DNA from: JALRHH01 sp964590315
GTDB taxonomy: Bacteria; Patescibacteriota; Saccharimonadia; Saccharimonadales; JALRHH01
Assembly (NCBI GenBank): GCA_964590315.1
Contig: CAZPVS010000013.1
Location: 1-27,027 of the forward strand
Length of the DNA: 27,027 nucleotides
Reading direction: 5' to 3'
How positions within the stretch are numbered: the first letter of the stretch is position 1; every line of letters starts with the position of its first letter. Made by a program: the position numbers and the translations under genes. Positions 1 through 7,383 of this stretch are shown in pieces. The notes below the pieces were generated by a model. That model worked only from the letters and a program-made list of their open reading frames with translations, was not told the origin of the DNA and did no database searches.

Positions 1-55
1 CTCTTTTGCTAGCAAATTATGTGAGGGGTGTGTTCAGTATATTGGGAGCCTGACA
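1..55. repeat. Left copy of 55-bp terminal inverted repeat
   Basis: Bases 1-55 are the exact reverse complement of 26973-27027. Identity stops abruptly at base 56 (A here, C in the other copy). Read in frame 2, the copy encodes the same Cys-x-x-Cys segment (C-E-G-C) as the partial gene at the right edge, but here that frame stops after about 31 codons. The exact length of 55 matches a common de Bruijn assembly k-mer, so this may mark a graph junction and not a mobile-element end. Confidence 0.9.
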
Positions 56-939
56 ATCAGGCCATTCTTGCATCCCACGCATACCTTAGACGCATGAAGA
101 GTTATCGATATGTTGACGAGGACGAATTTTACTTTACAACTTCATTAAAACAGATTGCCCTCATCCGGGACAGGGTGGTATTCCTGGCTGATTTATTGAA
201 TTCCATAAGTGGGCTAGGGAAACCAGGCAAAGAATTAAATCTGAATTGGTCAAGTAGAATGCGAGCTATATACACCTTATTCAGTGCCGGACTACTTACT
301 CCACAAGAGGCTTTTCGCCTCATTAAAAACAATTATCTTAAAGGAGCTGACGAAACTGTTGAAATCATTCCACTGAGTATTAGCTCACCCGTGGATCAGA
401 TTTTGCACGAAGAAGACGAAGACATAACGAGGATACATCAAGGCGAAACGGATACAGTTGAATTTAAATCCAGCTGGCGTTACAGTTTGGACGCTAAGCG
501 TGCTGATCCTAGGCTATCCTTCGAAATCATGAAAACTATTTCTGCGTTTATGAATACCGGCGGAGGAAGAGTGTATATTGGAATTGGTAATGACGGCACT
601 GTGCTAGGCCTGGACAGCACCGACTTTCTTATTTTAAAGAAGGGTAGCTTAAACTCAATGATTGATCAGCTTAAGCTAAGTATTGATGAAATGTTTGACC
701 AAATGATTGGGTCCGATAAAATCCCTCTCCGAATTATAATTAATCGTTATATTGAGAACAAGCCTGTGCTTATTATGGAAATAAAATCCTCCACAAAACC
801 AGTGTATATTACCCATGAAGGAAGCGAGCATTTTTGTGTAAGGTCTTCTGCGAGCACTAGGTCGCTCTCACCATCACAAACTCACTCTTATATTATGAAT
901 CACCCGGCATTTGGATACACAGATTCTGGTGAACAATAA
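28..939 (+). CDS. AlbA_2 (Schlafen-type) putative DNA-binding protein
   Basis: The protein has up to 303 residues. The C-terminal half is an AlbA_2 domain (about residues 138-285): EFKSS near 145, an N-T-G-G-G turn at 176-180, IGIGNDG at 184-190 and EIKSS near 251. Family members are transcription- or defence-associated proteins that bind or cut nucleic acid; no specific role is shown here. The N-terminal 135 residues are not recognised. The start is uncertain: the GTG at 28 lies inside the terminal repeat, just after an in-frame TGA at 22-24 and without a spaced Shine-Dalgarno, and the next choice is ATG 94. The gene may therefore be 5'-truncated or mis-joined at the contig edge. No gene follows for 73 bp. 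Confidence 0.75.
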   Translation: MCSVYWEPDNQAILASHAYLRRMKSYRYVDEDEFYFTTSLKQIALIRDRVVFLADLLNSISGLGKPGKELNLNWSSRMRAIYTLFSAGLLTPQEAFRLIKNNYLKGADETVEIIPLSISSPVDQILHEEDEDITRIHQGETDTVEFKSSWRYSLDAKRADPRLSFEIMKTISAFMNTGGGRVYIGIGNDGTVLGLDSTDFLILKKGSLNSMIDQLKLSIDEMFDQMIGSDKIPLRIIINRYIENKPVLIMEIKSSTKPVYITHEGSEHFCVRSSASTRSLSPSQTHSYIMNHPAFGYTDSGEQ

Positions 940-998
940 GAACAGTGAAGAATGAACATTCCGTGTGTAAACGGTGTTGCTTTAAATGATTGCGCTGT

Positions 999-1004
999 TA
1001 AGCT
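999..1004 (+). promoter_or_regulatory. Extended -10 box for 1013 gene
   Basis: TAAGCT preceded by TG-N, 8 nt before the ATG at 1013. A possible -35 (TTGCTT, 977-982) is 16 bp upstream. The same extended box and spacing occur before the cupin gene on the other strand (1761-1766), which supports both. Confidence 0.4.
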
Positions 1005-1012
1005 AAAATAAT

Positions 1013-1456
1013 ATGCGAAATGCTAGTTTGATAAGGGCGATTGGGAGTGAATTTATACGGCGGAAGTACCGCTCATTCGTATTATTGGCCGCTCTGGCAG
1101 GAGTAGTAGTGGGTGGGCTGATGATATGGCTCGTGAGTATCAACGCGTGGTGGTGGCTGTTGGCTGCACCCGTATTTATGCTGCTGTTCATGGGAGTGGT
1201 GATTACTTTTGTCATACGAATACTGCTCAAGATTGCCACCCCAAAGCTGACAAAAGAGCAGTCGGGCGGTGTGCAGAGCTTTGTAGATAAGCTGGAGCGA
1301 GTGGCCGATACTGTGCAGACGCCCCCGTTTGTTATATTGTTCAGGATTGTAAGAGACGTGATGTGGCCACGGGAGGGCACGTTCATACAATCCTTCGCAC
1401 AGGACAGCACGACGCTTGAAAAAGATTTTGCCGAGCTCCAACGCCAGTTTCGTTAA
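1013..1456 (+). CDS. Small two-helix membrane protein, unknown function
   Basis: A 147-residue protein with a basic N-terminus, two hydrophobic segments (about 21-43 and 46-72), then a soluble, mostly charged tail ending R-Q-F-R. I do not recognise a family. The ATG at 1013 has no Shine-Dalgarno. An extended -10 (TGTTAAGCT, hexamer 999-1004) sits 8 nt before it, suggesting a leaderless mRNA. Its stop (TAA, 1454-1456) overlaps the stop of the convergent cupin gene by 4 nt. Confidence 0.75.
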   Translation: MRNASLIRAIGSEFIRRKYRSFVLLAALAGVVVGGLMIWLVSINAWWWLLAAPVFMLLFMGVVITFVIRILLKIATPKLTKEQSGGVQSFVDKLERVADTVQTPPFVILFRIVRDVMWPREGTFIQSFAQDSTTLEKDFAELQRQFR

Positions 1457-1752
1457 GCAGCTTGGTAATAGACACAGCCGGAGATGCCAGCAGTGGCGGT
1501 GAAACCGTAACTGGCGGGTATGCTGAGACCATCGCCGGCCTGCAGTGAGATACGTTCACTTCCAAAGTCAAATATGATTGATCCTTCTGCGCACCAGATA
1601 ATGGTGTCCGCATCAAACGCGGTTGTTTCCAGTGCTTGAAATTCCTCGATATGATGCCGAACGGCCTGTATATCCTGGACATACAGCACATCAGTCAGCT
1701 CTTCTTCTGACGATTCATAGACCCGCGACCACCTGAATTTCTGCAATTTCAT
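1453..1752 (-). CDS. Small cupin-like protein
   Basis: A 99-residue protein. The segment D-T-I-I-W-C-A-E-G-S-I-I-F-D-F-G through L-Q-A-G-D-G-L-S-I-P-A has the shape of a single cupin barrel (glycine-rich turn, then a G-D-x-x-x-I-P motif). The histidines that normally bind metal in cupin motif 1 are not evident, so binding or catalysis is unproven. An extended -10 (TGATAAGCT on the minus strand, hexamer 1761-1766) lies 8 nt before the ATG, and there is no clear Shine-Dalgarno. It is convergent with the 1013 gene (shared TTAA) and divergent from the MscS gene. Confidence 0.65.
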   Translation of the reverse strand: MKLQKFRWSRVYESSEEELTDVLYVQDIQAVRHHIEEFQALETTAFDADTIIWCAEGSIIFDFGSERISLQAGDGLSIPASYGFTATAGISGCVYYQAA

Positions 1753-1872
1753 ACCTACGTAGCTTATCAGATATTTGTACGTAACGTCAGTGCGAACGCT
1801 CTAATGGCGATCAGCGTCAGCCTCTGAATACTGTAGTTGCTCCCGTTGGCAAAAACGGTTACGCTTAGTGGT

Positions 1873-2766
1873 ATGAATGAAACGTTTTTTGAGAGCTTTG
1901 GCGAGAGCTGGAAGCAGGCGCTTGAGAATGAGCTCTTTGTTATATCACTCACGGTACTTATTGTGTTTGGTGTGCAGTTCATCGTGCATCATTTCATCGG
2001 CAAACTTGTTCGCAGATCAGTCAGACAGCGCAAGGGCGAGACGAGAAGCGATGAGAAAAAACGGGAAGATACGCTTATCAATGTCATTCGAACCGTAGCG
2101 AGTGTCATAGTGTGGTTAACGGCTATCATCGTCATACTAGGTGAGCTGGGTTTGAACATATCTGCGCTGCTTGCCGGAGCGGGTGTGTTTAGCGTCATAC
2201 TTGGTTTTGGTGCACAGAACACCATTCGGGACTACTTGGCCGGTATGTATATATTGATGGAGAATCAATATCGGGTTGGTGATGTCGTGACGTTGAGTGG
2301 CGGTACCACTGGTTTGGGTGTATCGGGAGTGGTTGAGGAAATAAGCCTGCGTATCACCAAATTGCGGAGCCTTGATGGAACGATGAACACTATCCGTAAT
2401 GGCGAGGCAACTATCATCACAAACCAGACGTTCCATTACAGTGCGGTGGTCGTGGATATTAACGTTAGCTATGACAGTGATATTGATACGGTAGAGAAAA
2501 TGATGAACAAGGTCGGGTTAGAAGTGGCAGGCGACGAGAAATGGAAGTCACTGACTGTCGAGCCGATTCAGTTTCTGCGAGTTGATAAGTTCACAGATGT
2601 AGCGGTTGTCGCACGGGCGGTGGGCAAGGTGTCACCTGCCAGTCAGTGGGAGATTGCCGGAGAGTACCGCCGTAAATTACTTAAGGCGCTTAAGGCAAAG
2701 CACGTAAAAATCGGGGTGCCACACGTTATTGTTGCTCCCCAAGACGAACATATCAAAGCTAAGTAA
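1873..2766 (+). CDS. MscS-family mechanosensitive channel
   Basis: About 297 residues starting at ATG 1873. The open frame extends up to a TTG at 1837, but those codons read through promoter-like sequence. There are hydrophobic segments near residues 22-42 and 80-105. These are followed by the MscS pore helix, rich in Gly and Ala (L-L-A-G-A-G-V-F-S-V-I-L-G-F-G-A-Q), and the family signature around N-T-I-R-D-Y-L-A-G. A beta domain follows (Q-Y-R-V-G-D-V-V) and then a soluble C-terminal part. The family releases solutes on osmotic down-shock from the inner membrane. The stop lies 2 bp from the stop of the convergent small membrane protein. Confidence 0.9.
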   Translation: MNETFFESFGESWKQALENELFVISLTVLIVFGVQFIVHHFIGKLVRRSVRQRKGETRSDEKKREDTLINVIRTVASVIVWLTAIIVILGELGLNISALLAGAGVFSVILGFGAQNTIRDYLAGMYILMENQYRVGDVVTLSGGTTGLGVSGVVEEISLRITKLRSLDGTMNTIRNGEATIITNQTFHYSAVVVDINVSYDSDIDTVEKMMNKVGLEVAGDEKWKSLTVEPIQFLRVDKFTDVAVVARAVGKVSPASQWEIAGEYRRKLLKALKAKHVKIGVPHVIVAPQDEHIKAK

Positions 2767-2768
2767 GT

Positions 2769-2999
2769 TTAGTTGCTACGTTTTTTCTTCCGGGCGTGCT
2801 GACGCAGTAACTCAAAGCCACCTGCTTGCGCTGCATTGAGCCCTGCCCAACCTGCAAGGATAACGTTGGGGCCTGGAATGGCTACAGCGACACCTGCTAT
2901 GGCGAGAGCACCCAGCGCATTGATATCACGGCCGAACCGCCAGACCCGTTCGGTGCCTGATTGTTTTTCGGATGATCGAGCTATCGATTCTCTACTCAT
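2769..2999 (-). CDS. Small Ala/Gly-rich membrane protein, unknown
   Basis: A 76-residue protein with a charged N-terminus (about 28 residues), one Ala/Gly-rich hydrophobic stretch (about 29-58) and a strongly basic end (R-K-K-K-R-S-N). It probably has one or two membrane passes. No family is recognised. The start is supported by TACAAT (minus strand, 3007-3012) exactly 7 nt before the ATG at 2999, with no Shine-Dalgarno. It is convergent with the MscS gene with a 2-bp gap. Confidence 0.6.
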   Translation of the reverse strand: MSRESIARSSEKQSGTERVWRFGRDINALGALAIAGVAVAIPGPNVILAGWAGLNAAQAGGFELLRQHARKKKRSN

Positions 3000-3006
3000 A
3001 CATATA

Positions 3007-3012
3007 ATTGTA
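3007..3012 (-). promoter_or_regulatory. -10 box (TACAAT) for 2999 gene
   Basis: The minus-strand hexamer TACAAT ends 7 nt before the ATG at 2999, so transcription would begin at or next to the start codon. No convincing -35 was seen. Confidence 0.45.
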
Positions 3013-3055
3013 CGAACTTATTAAAAATATGCTGTTAATAATCACATATCGTATA

Positions 3056-3102
3056 AGCCCTAATCTTTCTTCTTAATGTAAAACACGGGAAGGATTAGGG
3101 CT
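3056..3102. repeat. Long hairpin after the phosphoketolase gene
   Basis: The arms 3056-3069 and 3089-3102 pair over 14 positions, 13 of them Watson-Crick plus one G-U or mismatch depending on the strand. The loop is 19 nt. It lies 25 bp beyond the phosphoketolase stop. No U-tract follows on either strand, so it is not a textbook intrinsic terminator; it may protect the mRNA 3' end or bind a factor. Confidence 0.55.
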
Positions 3103-3126
3103 GCCGGTTAGTCTACGTGGTGAATA

Positions 3127-5496
3127 TCAGACGTCCCATTGCCAGTCACGGACTTCTGGCATATCGACCCCGTGCTCGGTGATGTAGTACTTGTGCTCAA
3201 GCAGTTTCTTCTCCATCATTTGTCGCAAATGGCTGCCGGCCTCACCAATGGCGGGGGCGCGATCGATTGCGTCCATGACAAGGTGATAGCGATCGAGCTT
3301 GTTCATGACCGTCATGTCAAACGCGGTCGTGATAGTGCCTTCTTCTACATAGCCACGGACATGGAGGGCCTGATTTTTGCGACGATAGGTGAGCCGGTGA
3401 ATTAACCACGGGTAGCCATGGTAGGCAAAAATGATGTTTTTGTCCTCAGTGAATATCTCGTTGTATTCGAAGTCACTCAAGCCGTGCGGATGTTCGATGT
3501 CCGGCTGTAGACGCATGAGGTCAACGACATTCACCACTCGTATTTTGAGATCGGGTAGATTTTTGCGGAGAATAGAAACCGCAGCCATCGTCTCGAGTGT
3601 TGGTATATCACCGGCGCACGCCATCACGATATCGGGTTCCTGCCCGTTGTCGTTGCTGGCCCATTCCCATACCCCGAGCCCAGTTGTACAGTGGGCGACT
3701 GCCTGGTCCATAGTGAGCCACTGTGGGCCGTCGTGCTTGCCGCATATTGCCAGGTTGATATAGTTCCGGCTGCGTAGACAGTGGTCCATGACAGACAGCA
3801 GTGTGTTGGCGTCTGGAGGTAGATAAATACGCGTCACGGCCGCCTTCTTATTAACTAAGTGATCAATAAATCCTGGGTCTTGATGTGTAAAACCGTTGTG
3901 ATCCTGGCGCCATACGTGGGAGGTGAGCAAGTAATTAAGAGATGGGATTTTTTCTCGCCAGGGTAATTCGGACGACATTTTTATCCATTTCGCGTGTTGA
4001 TTGACCATTGAGTCCACGATGCGGATAAAGGCTTCGTAACTGTTTAAGATACCATGGCGTCCGGTCAATAAGTAACCTTCCAACCAGCCTTGCGATTGGT
4101 GCTCACTGAGCATAGAATCCAGCACGGCGCCTTCGGGTGCTAAAAATTCGTCACTATCTTGAGTGCGAGCATCCCACTGCCGGTTGGTTTCTTCAAACAC
4201 TGCCTCAAGCCGGTTAGAAACGGTCTCGTCAGGGCCAAATATACGGAAATTGCGCTGTTCTCGATTGAGCTTGATGACGTCACGGAGGTATGGACCAAGC
4301 GCATGGACGTTACCGACTTGGACGGTGCTTGGTGATGGTACATCGATAGCGTATTCGCGAAAGTCAGGCAAGTGGAGTTCGCGCATGAGCGTTCCACCAT
4401 TTGCATGACGATTGGATCCCATCCGGCGGGTGCCTTTGGGCGCGAGTGCAGCAAGCTCGGGCAACAACTCACCATGTTCAGTAAACAATTCTTCTGGTCG
4501 GTAGCTGTGCATCCATGCCTCAAGAAGTGGTAAGTTCTGAGGGTGCGCCTCGTCAATGAGGAGTGGCACTTGGTGCGAGCGGAAGTTGCCTTCGTTCTTT
4601 TTGCCGTCAACGAATTTTGGACCGGTCCAGCCTTTCGGCGAAGTGAGGATAATCATTGGCCAGCGGGGGCGGGTGGTGTCATTGTTGGTTCGGGCATTGT
4701 GCTGCACACGACGGATTTCCTCAACGGCTTTATCAAGCTGCGCTGCCATGAGCTGGTGCATGTATTCGGGGTCGTCTCCCTCAACAAAGTATGGAGTATA
4801 TCCATAGCCACGGAATAATTGCTCAAGTTCTTCGCGCTCAATGCGCGCCAGGACCGTCGGGTTGCTTATCTTGTAGCCGTTGAGGTGCAAAATAGGGAGG
4901 ACGGCCCCATCGGTAATGGGGTTGATGAACTTGTTAGAATGCCACGCAGTTGCCAAGGGGCCTGTCTCTGCTTCGCCATCACCCACGACACATACAGAGA
5001 TAAGATCAGGATTATCAAACACTGACCCGTAGGCGTGGCTGAGTGAATAGCCAAGTTCGCCGCCTTCGTGAATTGACCCAGGAACCTGGGGAGACACGTG
5101 GCTTGACAGCCCGCCCGGGAAAGAAAACATCTTGAACAGGGATTTTAAGCCATGCTCGTCCTGAGTGACCTGGGGATAGACATCGGTGAACGAACCTTCA
5201 AGATAGACATTACTCACGAGGGCAGGGCCGCCATGTCCAGGCCCAGAGAGATAAATCATATTGGTGTCGTATTTATTGATAATGCGATTCAAGTGTACAT
5301 AGATAAAGTTTTGACCAGGCGTGGTGCCCCAGTGACCGAGCAGGATCTTCTTAACGTGCTCGAGTTTCAGTGGCTCTTTGAGGAGCGGATTGTCCCGTAA
5401 GTAAATCTGACCAACCGAGATGTAATTGGTCGCACGCCAATACGCATCAATTTTACCCAGCATCTCGTCTGATAATGGCTTGTAATCTTCTGTCAT
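3127..5496 (-). CDS. xfp: Xylulose-5-P/fructose-6-P phosphoketolase
   Basis: A 789-residue protein, full length for the family. It is a thiamine-diphosphate enzyme that splits xylulose 5-phosphate (and often fructose 6-phosphate) with phosphate to acetyl phosphate plus a triose or tetrose phosphate, in the cytosol. Signatures seen: G-P-G-H-G-G-P-A near residue 85, the cofactor motif G-D-G-E-A-E-T-G-P near 173, S-H-V-W-R-Q-D-H-N-G-F-T-H-Q-D-P-G in the middle domain and H-G-Y-P-W-L-I near the C-terminus. It starts 11 bp after the acetate kinase stop, with a strong AAGGGG Shine-Dalgarno inside that gap. The two form one operon that turns acetyl phosphate into acetate and ATP. Confidence 0.97.
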   Translation of the reverse strand: MTEDYKPLSDEMLGKIDAYWRATNYISVGQIYLRDNPLLKEPLKLEHVKKILLGHWGTTPGQNFIYVHLNRIINKYDTNMIYLSGPGHGGPALVSNVYLEGSFTDVYPQVTQDEHGLKSLFKMFSFPGGLSSHVSPQVPGSIHEGGELGYSLSHAYGSVFDNPDLISVCVVGDGEAETGPLATAWHSNKFINPITDGAVLPILHLNGYKISNPTVLARIEREELEQLFRGYGYTPYFVEGDDPEYMHQLMAAQLDKAVEEIRRVQHNARTNNDTTRPRWPMIILTSPKGWTGPKFVDGKKNEGNFRSHQVPLLIDEAHPQNLPLLEAWMHSYRPEELFTEHGELLPELAALAPKGTRRMGSNRHANGGTLMRELHLPDFREYAIDVPSPSTVQVGNVHALGPYLRDVIKLNREQRNFRIFGPDETVSNRLEAVFEETNRQWDARTQDSDEFLAPEGAVLDSMLSEHQSQGWLEGYLLTGRHGILNSYEAFIRIVDSMVNQHAKWIKMSSELPWREKIPSLNYLLTSHVWRQDHNGFTHQDPGFIDHLVNKKAAVTRIYLPPDANTLLSVMDHCLRSRNYINLAICGKHDGPQWLTMDQAVAHCTTGLGVWEWASNDNGQEPDIVMACAGDIPTLETMAAVSILRKNLPDLKIRVVNVVDLMRLQPDIEHPHGLSDFEYNEIFTEDKNIIFAYHGYPWLIHRLTYRRKNQALHVRGYVEEGTITTAFDMTVMNKLDRYHLVMDAIDRAPAIGEAGSHLRQMMEKKLLEHKYYITEHGVDMPEVRDWQWDV

Positions 5497-5507
5497 TTCC
5501 CCACCCC

Positions 5508-6671
5508 TTAGAACTTCGTATCCTGTATTACTTTATGTACTTCTTGTGCTATTACCAAGGCTTCATTTGTTTGTATAACTCTGACTGGTATTGTACCGTC
5601 TTTTGCAATGAGCTGCTCATTATTTTCATTACGTGAAGCATCAAGTGTAATGTTAAGAAATTCCAGCCTCTCACAGATACGTGAGCGGATTTCCGCAGAA
5701 CGGCTCCCAATGCCTCCAGTGAACACCAACATATCGAGGCCACCAAGTGCGGCAACAAGCTCACCAATTGCTTTGGTAATGCGATAACTGAACAGGTTAA
5801 TTGCTTCCGCTGCTCGGCTGTCAGTGGATTGGGTTTTAAGAAGTGTTTGCATATCGGCGGTTGTCTCAGAAATACCGAGTAAGCCTGATTGGTGATTAAC
5901 CATGAAGGAGAAGTCCTGCACGGTCATCAGCTTATCTTGCTGTAAGAATGTGGCGACGGACGGGTCAAGATCGCCACTCCGGGAGCTCATGGGTATGCCG
6001 GAAGTGGGCGTGAAGCTCATGGTTGTGTCGATTGGCTTGCCGTTGTCAATGGCGGCGAGACTGCAGCCGCTTCCGAGATGCGCAACGATAACCTTTCCAG
6101 CCGCGCGCTGAGCATCTACTGTCTGTAATGTCGACATAATCGAGGTATACGAAAGCCCATGATAGCCATATTTTTTGATACCGTCCGCAAAGTACTTACG
6201 GGGGATGGGCAGCATCTGTGCCACAAGGGGTAATTCGGCAAAAAAGGCGGTATCAAAACAGGCGATGTGACGGGCTTGGGGGAGGCGGGACTGCATGTGC
6301 GCTATGGTGGCGAGAATGTACGGCATGTGATCGGCATCAAATGACTCATACCGCTTGAGTTCTTGAATCACCTCAGGCGTAATCTCTTGAGATTTGCCTA
6401 AATTCGGCCCACCAAATACCACTCGGTGCCCTACTGCATGAATGTCCGATAAGGAAGCCAGGCGTTCTACATGAGTAAGCAGCACATTGAGCGCTGCCGT
6501 GTGATCGGCCGCGCCTGCGACGCGTTGCTCCGCCGTACCCATAATAAACGTACCGTAGGGCTGGCCGATATCTTCTAGGGATATTTCAGTGGAGGGAGTC
6601 TCAGTAACACTGTCTGTAAACAATGCAAGCTTAATACTGGATGACCCGACGTTGAGTGTCAGAAGCGACAT
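5508..6671 (-). CDS. ackA: Acetate kinase
   Basis: A 387-residue ASKHA-fold kinase making ATP from acetyl phosphate and ADP. Family marks: N-V-G-S-S-S-I-K at the N-terminus, G-H-R-V-V-F-G-G (usually H-G-G), F-D-T-A-F, K-Y-G-Y-H-G with the catalytic His (usually Y-G-F-H-G), H-L-G-S-G-C-S and S-R-S-G-D-L-D-P. The variants make it a divergent acetate kinase, but the active-site residues I can locate are kept. It is the first gene of the ackA-xfp unit. A perfect minus-strand TATAAT (6704-6709) gives a short leader of about 26 nt; the only Shine-Dalgarno is a weak AGAAAG. Confidence 0.95.
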   Translation of the reverse strand: MSLLTLNVGSSSIKLALFTDSVTETPSTEISLEDIGQPYGTFIMGTAEQRVAGAADHTAALNVLLTHVERLASLSDIHAVGHRVVFGGPNLGKSQEITPEVIQELKRYESFDADHMPYILATIAHMQSRLPQARHIACFDTAFFAELPLVAQMLPIPRKYFADGIKKYGYHGLSYTSIMSTLQTVDAQRAAGKVIVAHLGSGCSLAAIDNGKPIDTTMSFTPTSGIPMSSRSGDLDPSVATFLQQDKLMTVQDFSFMVNHQSGLLGISETTADMQTLLKTQSTDSRAAEAINLFSYRITKAIGELVAALGGLDMLVFTGGIGSRSAEIRSRICERLEFLNITLDASRNENNEQLIAKDGTIPVRVIQTNEALVIAQEVHKVIQDTKF

Positions 6672-6703
6672 GGTGTTTGCTTTCTGTTAGTGAACTGCCA
6701 CAC

Positions 6704-6709
6704 ATTATA
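6704..6709 (-). promoter_or_regulatory. -10 box (TATAAT) of ackA-xfp operon
   Basis: A perfect TATAAT on the minus strand, in the 72-bp gap between the isochorismatase-like gene and ackA. The -35 region is poor. It implies that ackA-xfp can be transcribed independently of the upstream gene. Confidence 0.55.
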
Positions 6710-6743
6710 AACGAAAGCGGTTTAAACTAATATGACCACTGTC

Positions 6744-7250
6744 CTATTTCTGAAGCAGATCATCTGCTATAATCATCTGCTTTCTTCCAATGGCGTAATC
6801 TAGTGACATGAGTGCCTTCTCATGGATAGGCTGCCCATGCAACGTAGCCACGCAGTCGGTAACGATATACACCGGTATGCCCTGATCAAAAATGTGCATG
6901 GCTGTGGCTGCTACACTGATATCCGTAAAGACACCTGCTATGTAGACAGGCCGATGATGCTGGATAACGGGTAGTGTTTCATCAGTAACGCATGAGTACG
7001 TGTTGCGCCAATAGACAGGCAGATCAAGCGTTGCAATTTCTGGTATTTGGTTTGTATCTTCTGGCTCGACAAATCGTTTCCATCCAAGCTGGGTGTGGAA
7101 CAGGCTCTGTGGATCATTACGGAAGCAACAATGGATAACGTCACCCTCAAATTTTGTGGCCAGCTGGACTGTTTTGAGCATGGCCGCTTCAGTTGCGGTC
7201 TTGTGTCGCCACCCTGCTTGTAAATCGATAATTAATAGAAGTGGTTTCAT
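6744..7250 (-). CDS. Isochorismatase-fold protein with altered active site
   Basis: About 168 residues from ATG 7250 (a TTG at 7286 would add 12 unlikely residues). The Rossmann-like fold of the isochorismatase/nicotinamidase superfamily is clear: L-L-I-I-D-L-Q near the N-terminus with the catalytic Asp, and G-V-F-T-D-I-S-V-A-A-T-A as the nucleophile loop. In cysteine hydrolases the loop reads D-x-C-V; here Cys is Ser. The usual Lys before Y-S-A-F is Arg (W-R-N-T-Y-S-C-V). Of the Asp-Lys-Cys triad only Asp remains, so amidase activity is doubtful. A -10 TATCAT (minus, 7257-7262) lies 6 nt before the ATG. It is upstream of and co-directional with ackA-xfp. Confidence 0.8.
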   Translation of the reverse strand: MKPLLLIIDLQAGWRHKTATEAAMLKTVQLATKFEGDVIHCCFRNDPQSLFHTQLGWKRFVEPEDTNQIPEIATLDLPVYWRNTYSCVTDETLPVIQHHRPVYIAGVFTDISVAATAMHIFDQGIPVYIVTDCVATLHGQPIHEKALMSLDYAIGRKQMIIADDLLQK

Positions 7251-7330
7251 ATCATAATGATACTGCAGACGCTTCGACAACGACAATCATGAATTCTGCG
7301 TAATGTCCTGCCGTAATTTACCGAAAAGAA

Positions 7331-7346
7331 TGTAAACTATATTACA
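7331..7346. promoter_or_regulatory. Crp/Fnr-type operator before the kinase gene
   Basis: The palindrome TGTAA-N6-TTACA occupies 7331-7346. The same half-sites and spacing occur before the Crp/Fnr-type gene at 10217-10236. With -10 TACAAT at 7368-7373 and a start 7 nt later, the operator centre falls at -41.5, the classic class II activation position of Crp/Fnr proteins. Binding is inferred. Confidence 0.6.
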
Positions 7347-7383
7347 GGGATTACAATCTATAAATACTACAATTTATTGACAT

